Shown here: positions 45,437 through 55,660 of the stretch, piece after piece
Numbering within the stretch: the first letter of the stretch is position 1
Layout of the letters: each line of letters opens with the position of its first letter
Assembly: GCA_900466605.1 (NCBI GenBank)
Contig: UBMU01000002.1
Span: 310,001 to 374,000 of the forward strand
Reading direction: 5' to 3'
DNA length: 64,000 nt
Source: Hyphomicrobiales bacterium
GTDB lineage: Bacteria > Pseudomonadota > Alphaproteobacteria > Rhizobiales > Rhizobiaceae
Notes under the pieces: generated by a model
What the model saw: the letters and a program-made list of their open reading frames with translations, nothing else
What the model was told of the DNA's origin: nothing
Databases searched by the model: none
Made by a program: the position numbers and the translations under genes

Positions 45437-48421
45437 ATGGCACGGCAAGAAGCCAACGAGCAGTTTCAGATCACCTCGTTCCTAGATGGCGCCAATGCTG
45501 CGTATATCGAGCAGCTTTACGCGCGCTATGAAGAAGACCCGAACTCGGTCAATCAGGAGTGGCAGTCCTTCTTCAAGGCGCTCGAAGACAATCCGGAAGA
45601 TGTGAAGAAGGCGGCCAAGGGTGCCTCCTGGCGCAAGAAGAATTGGCCCCTGCAGCCGAAAAGCGATCTCGTTTCGGCGCTCGATGGCGACTGGGGCACC
45701 GTAGAAAAGATCATCGAGACCAAGGTCAAGGGCAAGGCGGAAGCCGCAGGCAAGCCGACCGATGGTGCCGACATCCTGCAGGCGACACGTGACTCCGTCC
45801 GCGCCATCATGATGATCCGCGCCTATCGCATGCGCGGTCATCTGCATGCCAAGCTCGACCCGCTTGGTATCGCGGCCCCTGTCGAAGACTACAAGGAACT
45901 GTCGCCCGAAGCCTACGGCTTCACCGAGGCTGACTATACCCGCAAGATCTTCATCGACAACGTTCTCGGCCTCGAATACGCAACCCTGCCCGAGATGATC
46001 GAGATCCTCGAGCGCACCTATTGCTCGACCCTCGGCGTCGAATTCATGCACATCTCCAATCCGGAAGAGAAGGCCTGGATCCAGGAACGCATCGAAGGGC
46101 CGGACAAGGGCGTTGCCTTCACCCCTGAAGGCAAGAAGGCAATCCTTGCCAAGCTGGTCGAGGCCGAAGGCTACGAGCAGTTCCTTGACGTGAAATTCAA
46201 GGGCACCAAGCGTTTCGGTCTTGATGGCGGTGAATCGCTCGTTCCGGCGCTTGAGCAGATCCTGAAGCGTGGTGGCCAGCTCGGTCTTCGCGAAGCCGTG
46301 TTCGGCATGGCCCACCGAGGCCGTCTGAACGTGCTCTCCCAGGTCATGGGCAAGCCGCACCGCGCCATCTTCCACGAGTTCAAAGGCGGCTCCTACGCAC
46401 CGGACGAAGTCGAAGGTTCCGGTGACGTGAAGTATCATCTCGGGGCGTCATCGGACCGCGAGTTCGACGGCAACAAGGTTCACGTGTCGCTGACGGCCAA
46501 CCCGTCGCACCTCGAAATCGTCGACCCCGTGGTCATGGGCAAGGCCCGCGCCAAGCAGGACATGGGTGCAACTGTCTGGGACGGCGACACCATTCCGCTT
46601 TCCGAGCGCGCAAAGGTTCTGCCGCTGCTGATCCACGGCGACGCTGCGTTTGCCGGTCAGGGTGTGATTGCGGAAATCCTCGGCCTGTCGGGCCTGCGCG
46701 GCCACCGTGTTGCCGGCACGATGCACGTCATCATCAACAACCAGATCGGCTTCACCACGAACCCGGCCTTCTCGCGCTCGTCGCCCTATCCGTCCGACGT
46801 GGCGAAGATGATCGAAGCGCCGATCCTGCACGTCAACGGCGACGATCCGGAAGCGGTCGTATACGGTGCCAAGGTCGCGATGGAATTTCGCATGAAGTTC
46901 CACAAGCCTGTCGTCCTCGACATGTTCTGCTACCGTCGCTACGGCCACAACGAAGGCGACGAGCCGTCCTTCACGCAGCCGAAGATGTACAAGGTCATCC
47001 GCGCTCACAAGACTGTCCTGCAGATCTATGCGGAACGTCTGGTTGCCGAAGGCTTGCTGACAGACGGCGAAGTCGAAAAGATGAAGGCCGACTGGCGCGC
47101 CCATCTCGAGCAGGAGTTCGACGCCGGCCAGAGCTACAAGCCGAACAAGGCCGACTGGCTGGATGGCGAGTGGTCGGGCCTGCGCACGGCTGACAACGCC
47201 GACGAGCAGCGTCGCGGCAAGACTGCCGTTCCGATGAAGCAGCTCAAGGATATCGGCCGCAAGCTTTCGGAAATTCCGGAAGGTTTCCATGCGCATCGCA
47301 CGATCCAGCGTTTCATGGAAAACCGCGCCAACATGATCCAGACGGGCGAGAACCTCGACTGGGCGATGGCTGAAGCGCTGGCTTTCGGTTCGCTGGTCAC
47401 GGAAGGCCACAAGATCCGTCTCTCCGGTCAGGATTGCGAACGCGGCACCTTCTCGCAGCGTCATTCGGTTCTCTACGATCAGGAGACTGAAGAGCGCTAT
47501 ATTCCTCTTGCCAACCTCTCGCCCAACCAGGCCCGCTACGAAGTCATCAACTCGATGCTTTCGGAAGAGGCGGTGCTCGGCTTCGAGTATGGCTATTCGC
47601 TGGCTCGCCCGAACGCGCTGACCCTTTGGGAAGCCCAGTTCGGCGACTTCGCCAACGGTGCGCAGGTCGTATTCGACCAGTTCGTCTCGTCTGGCGAACG
47701 CAAGTGGCTGCGCATGTCCGGTCTCGTCTGCCTGCTGCCGCATGGCTACGAAGGTCAGGGTCCGGAGCACTCTTCGGCCCGCCTCGAGCGCTTCCTGCAG
47801 CTTTGCGCTGAAGACAACATGCAGGTCGCCAACGTCACGACGCCGGCGAACTACTTCCATATTCTGCGCCGTCAGCTGAAGCGCGACTTCCGCAAGCCGC
47901 TCGTGCTGATGACACCGAAATCGCTGCTGCGCCACAAGCGGGCGGTCTCCAGCCTCGCAGAGCTTGCCGGCGAGTCCTCCTTCCATCGCCTCCTCTGGGA
48001 CGATGCGGAGGTCATCAAGGACGGCCCGATCAAGCTGCAGAAGGATGCGAAGATCCGCCGCGTCGTCATGTGCTCCGGCAAGGTCTACTTCGACCTTCTG
48101 GAAGAACGCGAAAAGCGCGGCATCGACGATGTCTACCTGCTGCGCGTCGAACAGCTCTATCCGTTCCCGGCCAAGGCGCTTATCAACGAGCTCAGCCGTT
48201 TCCGGAACGCAGAGATGGTCTGGTGCCAGGAAGAGCCAAAGAACATGGGCGCATGGTCGTTCATCGATCCGTATCTGGAATGGGTGCTCGCCCATATCGA
48301 TGCGAAGTACCAGCGCGTCCGTTACACCGGCCGTCCGGCCGCCGCTTCGCCGGCGACGGGTCTGATGTCCAAGCATCTGTCGCAGCTCGCCGCATTCCTC
48401 GAGGATGCGTTGGGCGGTTAA
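45437..48421 (+). CDS. sucA: 2-oxoglutarate dehydrogenase E1 component
   Basis: This 994-residue thiamine-diphosphate enzyme decarboxylates 2-oxoglutarate and passes succinyl to the E2 lipoyl group. The N-terminus (FQITSFLDGANAAYIEQLYA) is the OdhA form; EAVFGMAHRGRLNVLSQVMG, VVLDMFCYRRYGHNEGDEPS and LPHGYEGQGPEHSSARLERF are conserved catalytic and ThDP regions. The start MARQEANEQF is the family form although AGGAGG is 25 bases upstream with a hairpin in between (see leader). The gene is followed after 12 bases by a small YciI gene, then sucB. Confidence 0.97.
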   Translation: MARQEANEQFQITSFLDGANAAYIEQLYARYEEDPNSVNQEWQSFFKALEDNPEDVKKAAKGASWRKKNWPLQPKSDLVSALDGDWGTVEKIIETKVKGKAEAAGKPTDGADILQATRDSVRAIMMIRAYRMRGHLHAKLDPLGIAAPVEDYKELSPEAYGFTEADYTRKIFIDNVLGLEYATLPEMIEILERTYCSTLGVEFMHISNPEEKAWIQERIEGPDKGVAFTPEGKKAILAKLVEAEGYEQFLDVKFKGTKRFGLDGGESLVPALEQILKRGGQLGLREAVFGMAHRGRLNVLSQVMGKPHRAIFHEFKGGSYAPDEVEGSGDVKYHLGASSDREFDGNKVHVSLTANPSHLEIVDPVVMGKARAKQDMGATVWDGDTIPLSERAKVLPLLIHGDAAFAGQGVIAEILGLSGLRGHRVAGTMHVIINNQIGFTTNPAFSRSSPYPSDVAKMIEAPILHVNGDDPEAVVYGAKVAMEFRMKFHKPVVLDMFCYRRYGHNEGDEPSFTQPKMYKVIRAHKTVLQIYAERLVAEGLLTDGEVEKMKADWRAHLEQEFDAGQSYKPNKADWLDGEWSGLRTADNADEQRRGKTAVPMKQLKDIGRKLSEIPEGFHAHRTIQRFMENRANMIQTGENLDWAMAEALAFGSLVTEGHKIRLSGQDCERGTFSQRHSVLYDQETEERYIPLANLSPNQARYEVINSMLSEEAVLGFEYGYSLARPNALTLWEAQFGDFANGAQVVFDQFVSSGERKWLRMSGLVCLLPHGYEGQGPEHSSARLERFLQLCAEDNMQVANVTTPANYFHILRRQLKRDFRKPLVLMTPKSLLRHKRAVSSLAELAGESSFHRLLWDDAEVIKDGPIKLQKDAKIRRVVMCSGKVYFDLLEEREKRGIDDVYLLRVEQLYPFPAKALINELSRFRNAEMVWCQEEPKNMGAWSFIDPYLEWVLAHIDAKYQRVRYTGRPAAASPATGLMSKHLSQLAAFLEDALGG

Positions 48422-48433
48422 GGGATCGGGGCG

Positions 48434-48751
48434 ATGGCATATTTCTTCTTGAGACTTGTGCCGCCTCGCCCCCATTTCCCGCACGATGCGACCGGGGAGG
48501 AAATGGCCGCGATGAAGCGTCATGTCGCCTACTGGCACCAAAACGCAGAAGAAGGATCTGCGATCGCCGTCGGTCCCGTCTTCGAAGGCAAGGGAGCCTG
48601 GGGCATGGCAGTCGTCTCGGCGGAGGATCGGAAGGCAGCGCAGGCGCTCGCCGATGCCGATCCGATCATCCAGTCCGGTTACGGTTTTCGCTTCGACATA
48701 TTGCCAATGCCCTCGATCATTCTCCGGCCATCCGCTGCCGGAAACGAATAA
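48434..48751 (+). CDS. YciI family protein between sucA and sucB
   Basis: This 105-residue protein of the YCII superfamily begins MAYFFLRLVPPRPHFPHDAT, followed by HVAYWHQNAEEGSAIAVGPV and AVVSAEDRKAAQALADADPI, matching the DxxP/ADADP region of the family. Its biochemical role is unknown. It lies 12 bases after sucA and 29 bases before sucB, on the same strand, so it is almost certainly co-transcribed with the 2-oxoglutarate dehydrogenase genes. A role in this complex is possible but unproven. Confidence 0.85.
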   Translation: MAYFFLRLVPPRPHFPHDATGEEMAAMKRHVAYWHQNAEEGSAIAVGPVFEGKGAWGMAVVSAEDRKAAQALADADPIIQSGYGFRFDILPMPSIILRPSAAGNE

Positions 48752-48780
48752 ACGAACACAAGCAAATCAGGATTTGAACA

Positions 48781-50013
48781 ATGGCCACAGAAATCCGCGT
48801 TCCAACTCTCGGTGAATCCGTCAGCGAGGCAACCGTCGGCACCTGGTTCAAGAAGGTCGGCGACGCCATCAAGGTCGACGAGCCGATTCTCGAGCTTGAA
48901 ACCGACAAGGTGACCATCGAAGTGCCGGCACCGGTTTCCGGCACGCTGTCCGAAATCGTCGCCCAAGCCGGCGAAACTGTCGGTCTCGGTGCGCTGCTCG
49001 GCCAGATCGCCGCAGGCGCTGGTGCTGCCGCTGCCCCGGCTGCCGCTGCCGCGCCCGCTGCTGCGGCGCCTGCGACGGTCGCTGCTGCCGCTGCACCGGC
49101 TGCGTCCGTATCCGCTATGCCGCCGGCACCGGCTGCCGCCAAGATGCTTGCCGAGAACAACCTGTCGGCCGATCAGGTCGATGGATCAGGCAAGCGCGGT
49201 CAGGTTCTGAAGGGCGATGTGATTGCCGCTGTTGCGAAGGGCATCTCGGCTCCTGCTGCCGCTGCCCCTGCAGTGCCGGCTGCTGCTCGCGGTCCGTCGA
49301 CGGTCGAGGACGCGTCACGTGAAGAGCGCGTGAAGATGACGCGCCTGCGCCAGACGATTGCCAAGCGCCTGAAGGACGCTCAGAACACTGCCGCAATGCT
49401 CACCACCTACAACGAGGTGGACATGAAGGCTGTCATGGACTTGCGCGCCAAGTACAAGGACGTCTTCGAAAAGAAGCATGGCGTGAAGCTCGGCTTCATG
49501 GGCTTCTTCACCAAGGCCATCACCCACGCGCTGAAGGAACTCCCGGCCGTCAACGCCGAGATCGACGGCACCGACATCATCTACAAGAACTTCTGCCACA
49601 TCGGTATGGCGGTCGGCACGGATAAGGGCCTCGTCGTCCCGGTTATCCGCGACGCCGACCAGATGTCGATCGCCGAAGTCGAGAAGGAGCTTGCGCGCCT
49701 GGCAAAGGCTGCCCGCGACGGTTCGCTGTCGATGGCCGACATGCAGGGGGGCACCTTCACGATCACCAACGGTGGCGTCTACGGTTCGCTGATGTCCTCG
49801 CCGATCCTGAACGCACCGCAGTCCGGTATCCTTGGCATGCACAAGATCCAGGATCGTCCTGTGGTCGTTGGCGGCCAGATCGTCATCCGTCCGATGATGT
49901 ATCTCGCGCTCTCCTACGACCACCGCATCGTCGACGGCAAGGAAGCCGTGACCTTCCTCGTCCGCGTCAAGGAAAGCCTGGAAGATCCGGAGCGCCTGGT
50001 TCTCGATCTCTAA
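48781..50013 (+). CDS. sucB: 2-oxoglutarate dehydrogenase E2 component (dihydrolipoyl succinyltransferase)
   Basis: This 410-residue core enzyme has one lipoyl domain (lipoyl Lys in [15 protein letters not shown]), an Ala/Pro-rich linker (about residues 80-120), an E3-binding domain ([20 protein letters not shown]) and a catalytic acetyltransferase domain ending in the active-site motif [13 protein letters not shown] with His381. It links SucA and Lpd in one complex. TCAGGATTT precedes the start. A weak terminator-like hairpin follows the gene. Confidence 0.97.
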   Translation: MATEIRVPTLGESVSEATVGTWFKKVGDAIKVDEPILELETDKVTIEVPAPVSGTLSEIVAQAGETVGLGALLGQIAAGAGAAAAPAAAAAPAAAAPATVAAAAAPAASVSAMPPAPAAAKMLAENNLSADQVDGSGKRGQVLKGDVIAAVAKGISAPAAAAPAVPAAARGPSTVEDASREERVKMTRLRQTIAKRLKDAQNTAAMLTTYNEVDMKAVMDLRAKYKDVFEKKHGVKLGFMGFFTKAITHALKELPAVNAEIDGTDIIYKNFCHIGMAVGTDKGLVVPVIRDADQMSIAEVEKELARLAKAARDGSLSMADMQGGTFTITNGGVYGSLMSSPILNAPQSGILGMHKIQDRPVVVGGQIVIRPMMYLALSYDHRIVDGKEAVTFLVRVKESLEDPERLVLDL

Positions 50014-50023
50014 GCATTCGACT

Positions 50024-50044
50024 GGGCCGCGTGAGCGGCCCTTT
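50024..50044 (+). terminator. Weak terminator/attenuator after sucB
   Basis: The stem GGGCCGC (50024-50030) pairs with GCGGCCC (50035-50041) over GTGA, followed by only TTT. It may partly separate the following four genes from mdh-suc transcription. Confidence 0.55.
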
Positions 50045-50097
50045 CCACCTCCGCGGGGCGCGTGATGTCGCTGGCAATCTCCACAGGGCGTACAACC

Positions 50098-50616
50098 ATG
50101 ATGCCTTCCCTTGCCCAAGGCAGGGTGGGGGCGTTGCTTGCGTTCTTGTTGGCGCTGCCCGCGACCGCTGTCGCCGCTCCCGACTGCAGGCAGGCTAGTG
50201 CTGTCTATGCCGATAGGGATGGCGCCTACGAGCTGCGCTTTACGCCGATCAACTCGGAAGCGGCAGCGGCCAGCAACCGGTTCACGCTGACAGTGCTGAA
50301 AACCGCGATCGAACTCGACGGCTATGTCATGCCCTCGGACGATCCGGAACGCGCGGTCGGTATCCTGATGTTCAAATGCCCGGGCGGCGACGTAACGGGC
50401 GCGGATCTGGATGCCTGCACGATCTGGCAGGGCACGATCTACGGCACGAACGCCAACGGTGAGATGGACAACCTTCAGCACGAAACAGCGACCGCGGCCG
50501 ATCATGTCTTTCTGCCGGGTCTCGGTCCGGCGATCCGCCAATCGCAGATCTGGGGTAACGGCAAGGCGAATGTTGCGCCGTGGGACGTCCTGGCATTCAA
50601 GGAGTGCGCGAAATGA
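50098..50616 (+). CDS. Hypothetical secreted protein
   Basis: I do not recognise this protein (172 residues from ATG 50098). It has a signal peptide with basic start, hydrophobic core GALLAFLLALPATAVAA and a likely cleavage at AVAA-PDC. The mature part has four cysteines (PDCRQ, FKCPGG, DACTIW, FKECAK) and a repetitive beta-strand look. ATG 50098/50101 both fit; 50065 is a weaker alternative without a signal peptide start. The stop overlaps the SDR start by four bases, so expression is coupled. It is likely periplasmic with disulfides. Confidence 0.65.
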   Translation: MMPSLAQGRVGALLAFLLALPATAVAAPDCRQASAVYADRDGAYELRFTPINSEAAAASNRFTLTVLKTAIELDGYVMPSDDPERAVGILMFKCPGGDVTGADLDACTIWQGTIYGTNANGEMDNLQHETATAADHVFLPGLGPAIRQSQIWGNGKANVAPWDVLAFKECAK

Positions 50617-51365
50617 CACAGCGACCGGTTCTTCTCGTCACCGGCGGTAGCCGGGGTATCGGCGCTGCCGTCTGCCGGCTCGCTGCCCGCCAGGGCTGGA
50701 GCGTCGCCGTGAACTACGCCGCGAACCGCGCCGCCGCTGACGCTGTTGTCTCCGAGGTCAAGGCAGCGGGTGGTGACGCGATCACGATCAAGGGCGATGT
50801 CGGCAGCGCGCAGGATATCGTCGCGATGTTCGAGGCGGTCGACAGGCATTTCGGACGGCTGGATGGACTGGTCAACAATGCCGGCATTGTCGCTGCTCAG
50901 CAGCGCGTTGACGAGATGAGCGTCGAGCGTCTTGAGCGGATGATGCGCGTCAACGTGACCGGCTCGATCCTCTGCGCGGCCGAGGCCGTCCGACGCATGT
51001 CGTCGAGGCATGGCGGCAAGGGCGGGGCGATCGTCAACATTTCGTCGATGGCAGCGGTACTGGGTTCGGCCTCGCAATATGTCGACTACGCCGCATCGAA
51101 GGCCGCGATCGATGCCTTTACCATCGGTCTGTCACGAGAGGTGGCAAATGAGGGTGTGCGTGTAAACGCCATCCGTCCCGGGGTCATCGATACCGACATT
51201 CACGCATCCGGCGGGCTGCCGAACCGCGCGCGGGACCTCGCGCCCAGCATCCCGATGCAGAGGCCAGGCACCGCCGAGGAAATCGCCGATGCAGTCCTCT
51301 ACCTTCTCTCGCCGACAGCTTCCTATATAACGGGCGCCATACTTAACGTCAGCGGCGGCCGTTAG
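50613..51365 (+). CDS. Short-chain dehydrogenase/reductase (SDR)
   Basis: This 250-residue classical SDR has TGGSRGIGAAVCRLAARQGW (cofactor), NNAGIVAAQQRVDEM, a catalytic Tyr-Lys in YVDYAASKAAIDAF and the C-terminal GAILNVSGGR of the family. An Arg after the glycine motif (SRGIG) and NYAANRAAAD suggest NADP(H). ATG 50613 is chosen, preceded by AAGGAGTGC. It is coupled to the secreted-protein gene and followed after 20 bases by a LysE gene, all within the sucB-lpdA interval. The substrate is unknown. Confidence 0.88.
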   Translation: MTQRPVLLVTGGSRGIGAAVCRLAARQGWSVAVNYAANRAAADAVVSEVKAAGGDAITIKGDVGSAQDIVAMFEAVDRHFGRLDGLVNNAGIVAAQQRVDEMSVERLERMMRVNVTGSILCAAEAVRRMSSRHGGKGGAIVNISSMAAVLGSASQYVDYAASKAAIDAFTIGLSREVANEGVRVNAIRPGVIDTDIHASGGLPNRARDLAPSIPMQRPGTAEEIADAVLYLLSPTASYITGAILNVSGGR

Positions 51366-51385
51366 GACGCGAGGACCAGATCGCC

Positions 51386-52024
51386 ATGCAATATTTCTTC
51401 GAATTTCTGGGCCTGATGGCCGTCTTTTCGATCTTCATCGTCGTACCGGGTGCCGACTTCGCCGTCATCCTGCGCCAGAGCATCGTCCATGGCCGTCGCG
51501 CCGCCATCATGACCGGCCTCGGCATGGGCTTCTCGCTGCTGTTTCACATCAGCTACACGATCCTCGGCCTCGGCCTGATTGTGTCCAAATCGCTGATGCT
51601 GTTTGCCATGATCAAATGGGCCGGCGTCGCCTATCTGGTCTATCTCGGCATCAAGTCCTTCCGTGAACCGGGCTTCAAGGTGAACGAGATCGAGGTGACG
51701 GATGAAGACCGCAAGCCGATCTCGGCACTGAAATGCCTCGGCATGGGCTTCATCACCAACGCTCTCAATCCGAAGCCTGTCCTGTTCTTCCTGTCGCTGT
51801 TCTCGACGCTGGTTCATCACGATACCCCGGCGCTGATCCAGTTCAGCTACGGCATCGGCATGGCCACCGCGCTCGTCGCCTGGTTCGCCGGCGTATCTAC
51901 CTTCTTCACCGTAAAACCCATTCGCGACCGCTTCATCGCAAGCGGCAAGTGGTTCAACCGCATCACCGGCGCCGCACTGGTCGGCTTCGGTTTCCGCCTC
52001 GCGCTCGCCCGCGCGGCTGACTAA
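51386..52024 (+). CDS. LysE family translocator between sucB and lpdA
   Basis: This 212-residue membrane protein has about six hydrophobic segments. The N-terminal signature IFIVVPGADFAVILRQSIVHGR and the segment GMGFITNALNPKPVLFFLSLF match LysE/RhtB exporters, although PGPD is here PGAD. AGGACCAGATCGCC precedes ATG 51386. It is followed by lpdA after 26 bases. The substrate is unknown. Location inside the 2-oxoglutarate dehydrogenase region makes an amino acid derived from 2-oxoglutarate, such as glutamate, a reasonable but unproven guess. Confidence 0.88.
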   Translation: MQYFFEFLGLMAVFSIFIVVPGADFAVILRQSIVHGRRAAIMTGLGMGFSLLFHISYTILGLGLIVSKSLMLFAMIKWAGVAYLVYLGIKSFREPGFKVNEIEVTDEDRKPISALKCLGMGFITNALNPKPVLFFLSLFSTLVHHDTPALIQFSYGIGMATALVAWFAGVSTFFTVKPIRDRFIASGKWFNRITGAALVGFGFRLALARAAD

Positions 52025-52050
52025 GCAAATAACGAAAAGGAAAAGAAGCA

Positions 52051-53457
<1,407 letters not shown>

Positions 53458-53481
53458 GACCTGGAAATATCCGAACTGGAG

Positions 53482-53510
53482 ACCGCGGCTCGAAAGGGCC
53501 GCGGTTTTTT
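53482..53510 (+). terminator. Rho-independent terminator after lpdA
   Basis: The stem ACCGCGGC (53482-53489) pairs with GCCGCGGT (53498-53505), followed by six T residues. The stop codon of the opposite TraB/GumN gene lies at its distal edge. Confidence 0.9.
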
Positions 53511-54588
53511 AGTTTACGGCGGTGACCGTGAAGCCTTGCTTACGCAGTAACTCGACGACGCCGCCTTCACCTGGAAGATGGAGCGCGCCGACGGCCATGA
53601 AGACGTTGCCGTTGGCAAGGATCGGGGCTGCCCGCTCGGCCATTACCTTGTTGCGGTCGAGAATGATGCGCTGCTCGAAGGCGGCATAGTCGCCCTCGTC
53701 ATCCTCGCCATCGGGCGAAACGGTCTTCAGCATCGGAATGGTCATGCCGATATCGCCCGAGAGGTAGAGGTCGGTCATGGTTTCCACCACGTCGTTCATC
53801 TTGGAGCCAAGCGCCAAGGTCTCGATCAGCGACTTCATGTGGAATTCGGTCGGCAGCTCGGCCATTGCCTGCAGCTGCTCGGCAAGCGTTTCCAGGCCCT
53901 TGACCTGCTTGCCCTCGGCGAGGGCGTCTGCGGCAATCTTCTGGTCGAGGAACTTTACGCCCTTCGCCTTGCGGGCCATTTCGCAACCGGGCAGGGCAAC
54001 AACGCTTGATATCATCCAGGGGCGCATGCGGGAAACCGCGGCAAGCGGAATGCCACGCTGCTTCAGACCTTCTTCCAGACGCACATAATCATCGTGAGAC
54101 AGAAGTTTCTCAATCGTCGTCCCATCGGTAAACATCATCAACTCGGGCTTCATCAGCAGAGCGGCGGAAGCCTTTTTCTCGTCGAGGATCTCGTCGGATT
54201 CGATCACGATGATGTCGGCAGCGTCGTGTGCCGCCTGCGTGCGCGGCGGGAGCGTCAGCACGCGCGGATCGGTGACATGCATGCTGCCGAGCAGCCAGGA
54301 TGGCTTAACGCCAGGCTTTTCGATCTTCCAGAAGATGCCCTTGCCGTTTGGTACAGCGTCCGCTTCCTTGACCACCTCAGCGTAGCGCGCGGGATCACTT
54401 TGCTTGAGATCGGTCAGGATGTTGCGGCCGGTGCAGGTATCGTCATCAGCAGCAGCGGCCGGGGAGATCGACAACAGCACGGCGATCAACGTTGCCGCAA
54501 GCAGCATATGAAATGTGGCAATCAGCCAGAGCAGGAGATTGCCCGGCGATGCTATGTGCAGGCTGCGGTGGCCGATGGAGATCGTCAT
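53509..54588 (-). CDS. TraB/GumN family protein
   Basis: This 359-residue exported protein has a long N-terminus with a hydrophobic segment (LLAATLIAVLLSISPAAA) and likely cleavage at AAA-DDD. The family (PF01963) markers are the GSMHVTDPRV motif near residue 100 and VGALHLPGEGGVVELLRK at the C-terminus, which form the Tiki/TraB-type putative metalloprotease site. A second possible start is ATG 54507 (MLLAATLIAV), which gives a standard signal peptide. It lies between xerC and the lpdA terminator on the minus strand. The biological role is unknown. Confidence 0.88.
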   Translation of the reverse strand: MTISIGHRSLHIASPGNLLLWLIATFHMLLAATLIAVLLSISPAAAADDDTCTGRNILTDLKQSDPARYAEVVKEADAVPNGKGIFWKIEKPGVKPSWLLGSMHVTDPRVLTLPPRTQAAHDAADIIVIESDEILDEKKASAALLMKPELMMFTDGTTIEKLLSHDDYVRLEEGLKQRGIPLAAVSRMRPWMISSVVALPGCEMARKAKGVKFLDQKIAADALAEGKQVKGLETLAEQLQAMAELPTEFHMKSLIETLALGSKMNDVVETMTDLYLSGDIGMTIPMLKTVSPDGEDDEGDYAAFEQRIILDRNKVMAERAAPILANGNVFMAVGALHLPGEGGVVELLRKQGFTVTAVN

Positions 54589-54669
54589 GATGGTGTTCCG
54601 GTCACTATGATCGCTAAGCTCTACGCCCGGCGTACGGATATTCCTTTAAGAGAAGCCGTTAACAAAAGA

Positions 54670-55605
54670 TTACGCCCGAGGATGGGCACGGTCGTAAACT
54701 TCAAGCAATCGTGAGGAATCCACACCTGTGTAGACCTGGGTGGTGGAAAGGCTGGCGTGGCCAAGCAATTCCTGAATGGTTCTGAGATCGCCGCCGCCGG
54801 CCAGCAGGTGGGTCGCAAATGAATGACGTAGTGCGTGCGGCGTCGCCGTTTCCGGGAGGCCGAAGGCGCTGCGCATCTTCTGCATGGTGCGCTGAATGAT
54901 CGCCGCCTGCAGCTTGCCGCCACGCGCGCCGCGGAAGAGCGGTTCTTTGCCCTCGAGATGATAGGGGCACAGGGAGCGGTATTTCTCGACAGCTTCCGTA
55001 ACGACGGTCAGCAGCGGCACAAGCCTTGTTTTGTTGCCCTTGCCGGTGATCCGCAGCGTAGCCGCGCCGCGGTTGAAATCAACGGGTGTCAGGTCGAGCG
55101 CTTCGGAGATGCGCAGGCCGCAGCCGTAGAGCAGAGTGAAAACGGCGGCATCGCGCGCCGCGATCCAGGGTTCGTCGTGCAGCTGCGCCTCGTCGCTGAC
55201 GACGGTGATAGCCTGCCTGTCGGACAGGGGTTTCGGTAAGGACTTTGGCTGCTTTGGCGAGCGGATCGCGCCGGCGCCGGCGGCATTCACCAGCCCCTTC
55301 TTTTCGAGGTAACGCAGCAATGATCGCAGCCCGGCAAGATTGCGGCCAAGCGAACGTGCACCCGATCCCTCCTTGCGTCGTGCGGCGAGAAATGCGCGGA
55401 AGTCCGCGGGCCGCAACGCGTGGATGTCCTTCAGTGTTGCGGGGCCCGCGAGATGACCGGTCAGGAAGGTGAGGAACTGGCGGGTGTCGCGCTCGTAGGC
55501 GTCCAACGTATGTTCAGAAAGCCGCCGCTCGCGAGCCAGGCTGTCGAGCCAGGCCGAGCGTTCCGCCATCAGGCGCGGGTCGGCGATGATCAGCAATTCG
55601 TTCAC
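54670..55605 (-). CDS. xerC: Tyrosine recombinase XerC
   Basis: This 311-residue recombinase resolves chromosome dimers at dif with XerD. All six catalytic residues are visible: Arg165 (GCGLRISEAL), Lys189 (TGKGNK), His257 and Arg260 (HALRHSF), His283 (LGHASL) and Tyr292 (TTQVYTGV). The N-terminal SAM-like DNA-binding domain (residues ~10-110) is present. The start is GTG 55605. It is divergent from the acyltransferase gene with overlapping 5' ends in the longer frame. Not a phage integrase: no att site or phage gene nearby. Confidence 0.95.
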   Translation of the reverse strand: MNELLIIADPRLMAERSAWLDSLARERRLSEHTLDAYERDTRQFLTFLTGHLAGPATLKDIHALRPADFRAFLAARRKEGSGARSLGRNLAGLRSLLRYLEKKGLVNAAGAGAIRSPKQPKSLPKPLSDRQAITVVSDEAQLHDEPWIAARDAAVFTLLYGCGLRISEALDLTPVDFNRGAATLRITGKGNKTRLVPLLTVVTEAVEKYRSLCPYHLEGKEPLFRGARGGKLQAAIIQRTMQKMRSAFGLPETATPHALRHSFATHLLAGGGDLRTIQELLGHASLSTTQVYTGVDSSRLLEVYDRAHPRA

Positions 55606-55660
55606 GTCTCAGACCCTTGAATTTGCCAGTCCTGCTGCCAATTCTGAAGGGACGATAGTT

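Noticed and set aside
46448..48541. 697-codon minus-strand frame across sucA
   Set aside because: Shadow of sucA; composition (Arg, His, Asp rich) is that of reverse-complement coding, without domain features.
54646..54663. TTAA...TTAAC pair upstream of the TraB/GumN gene
   Set aside because: The spacer is nine bases, not the seven required for a CtrA site.
54670..55605. Phage or integron integrase instead of XerC
   Set aside because: Length, full catalytic set and housekeeping neighbours fit XerC; no attachment site, cassette or phage gene is present.
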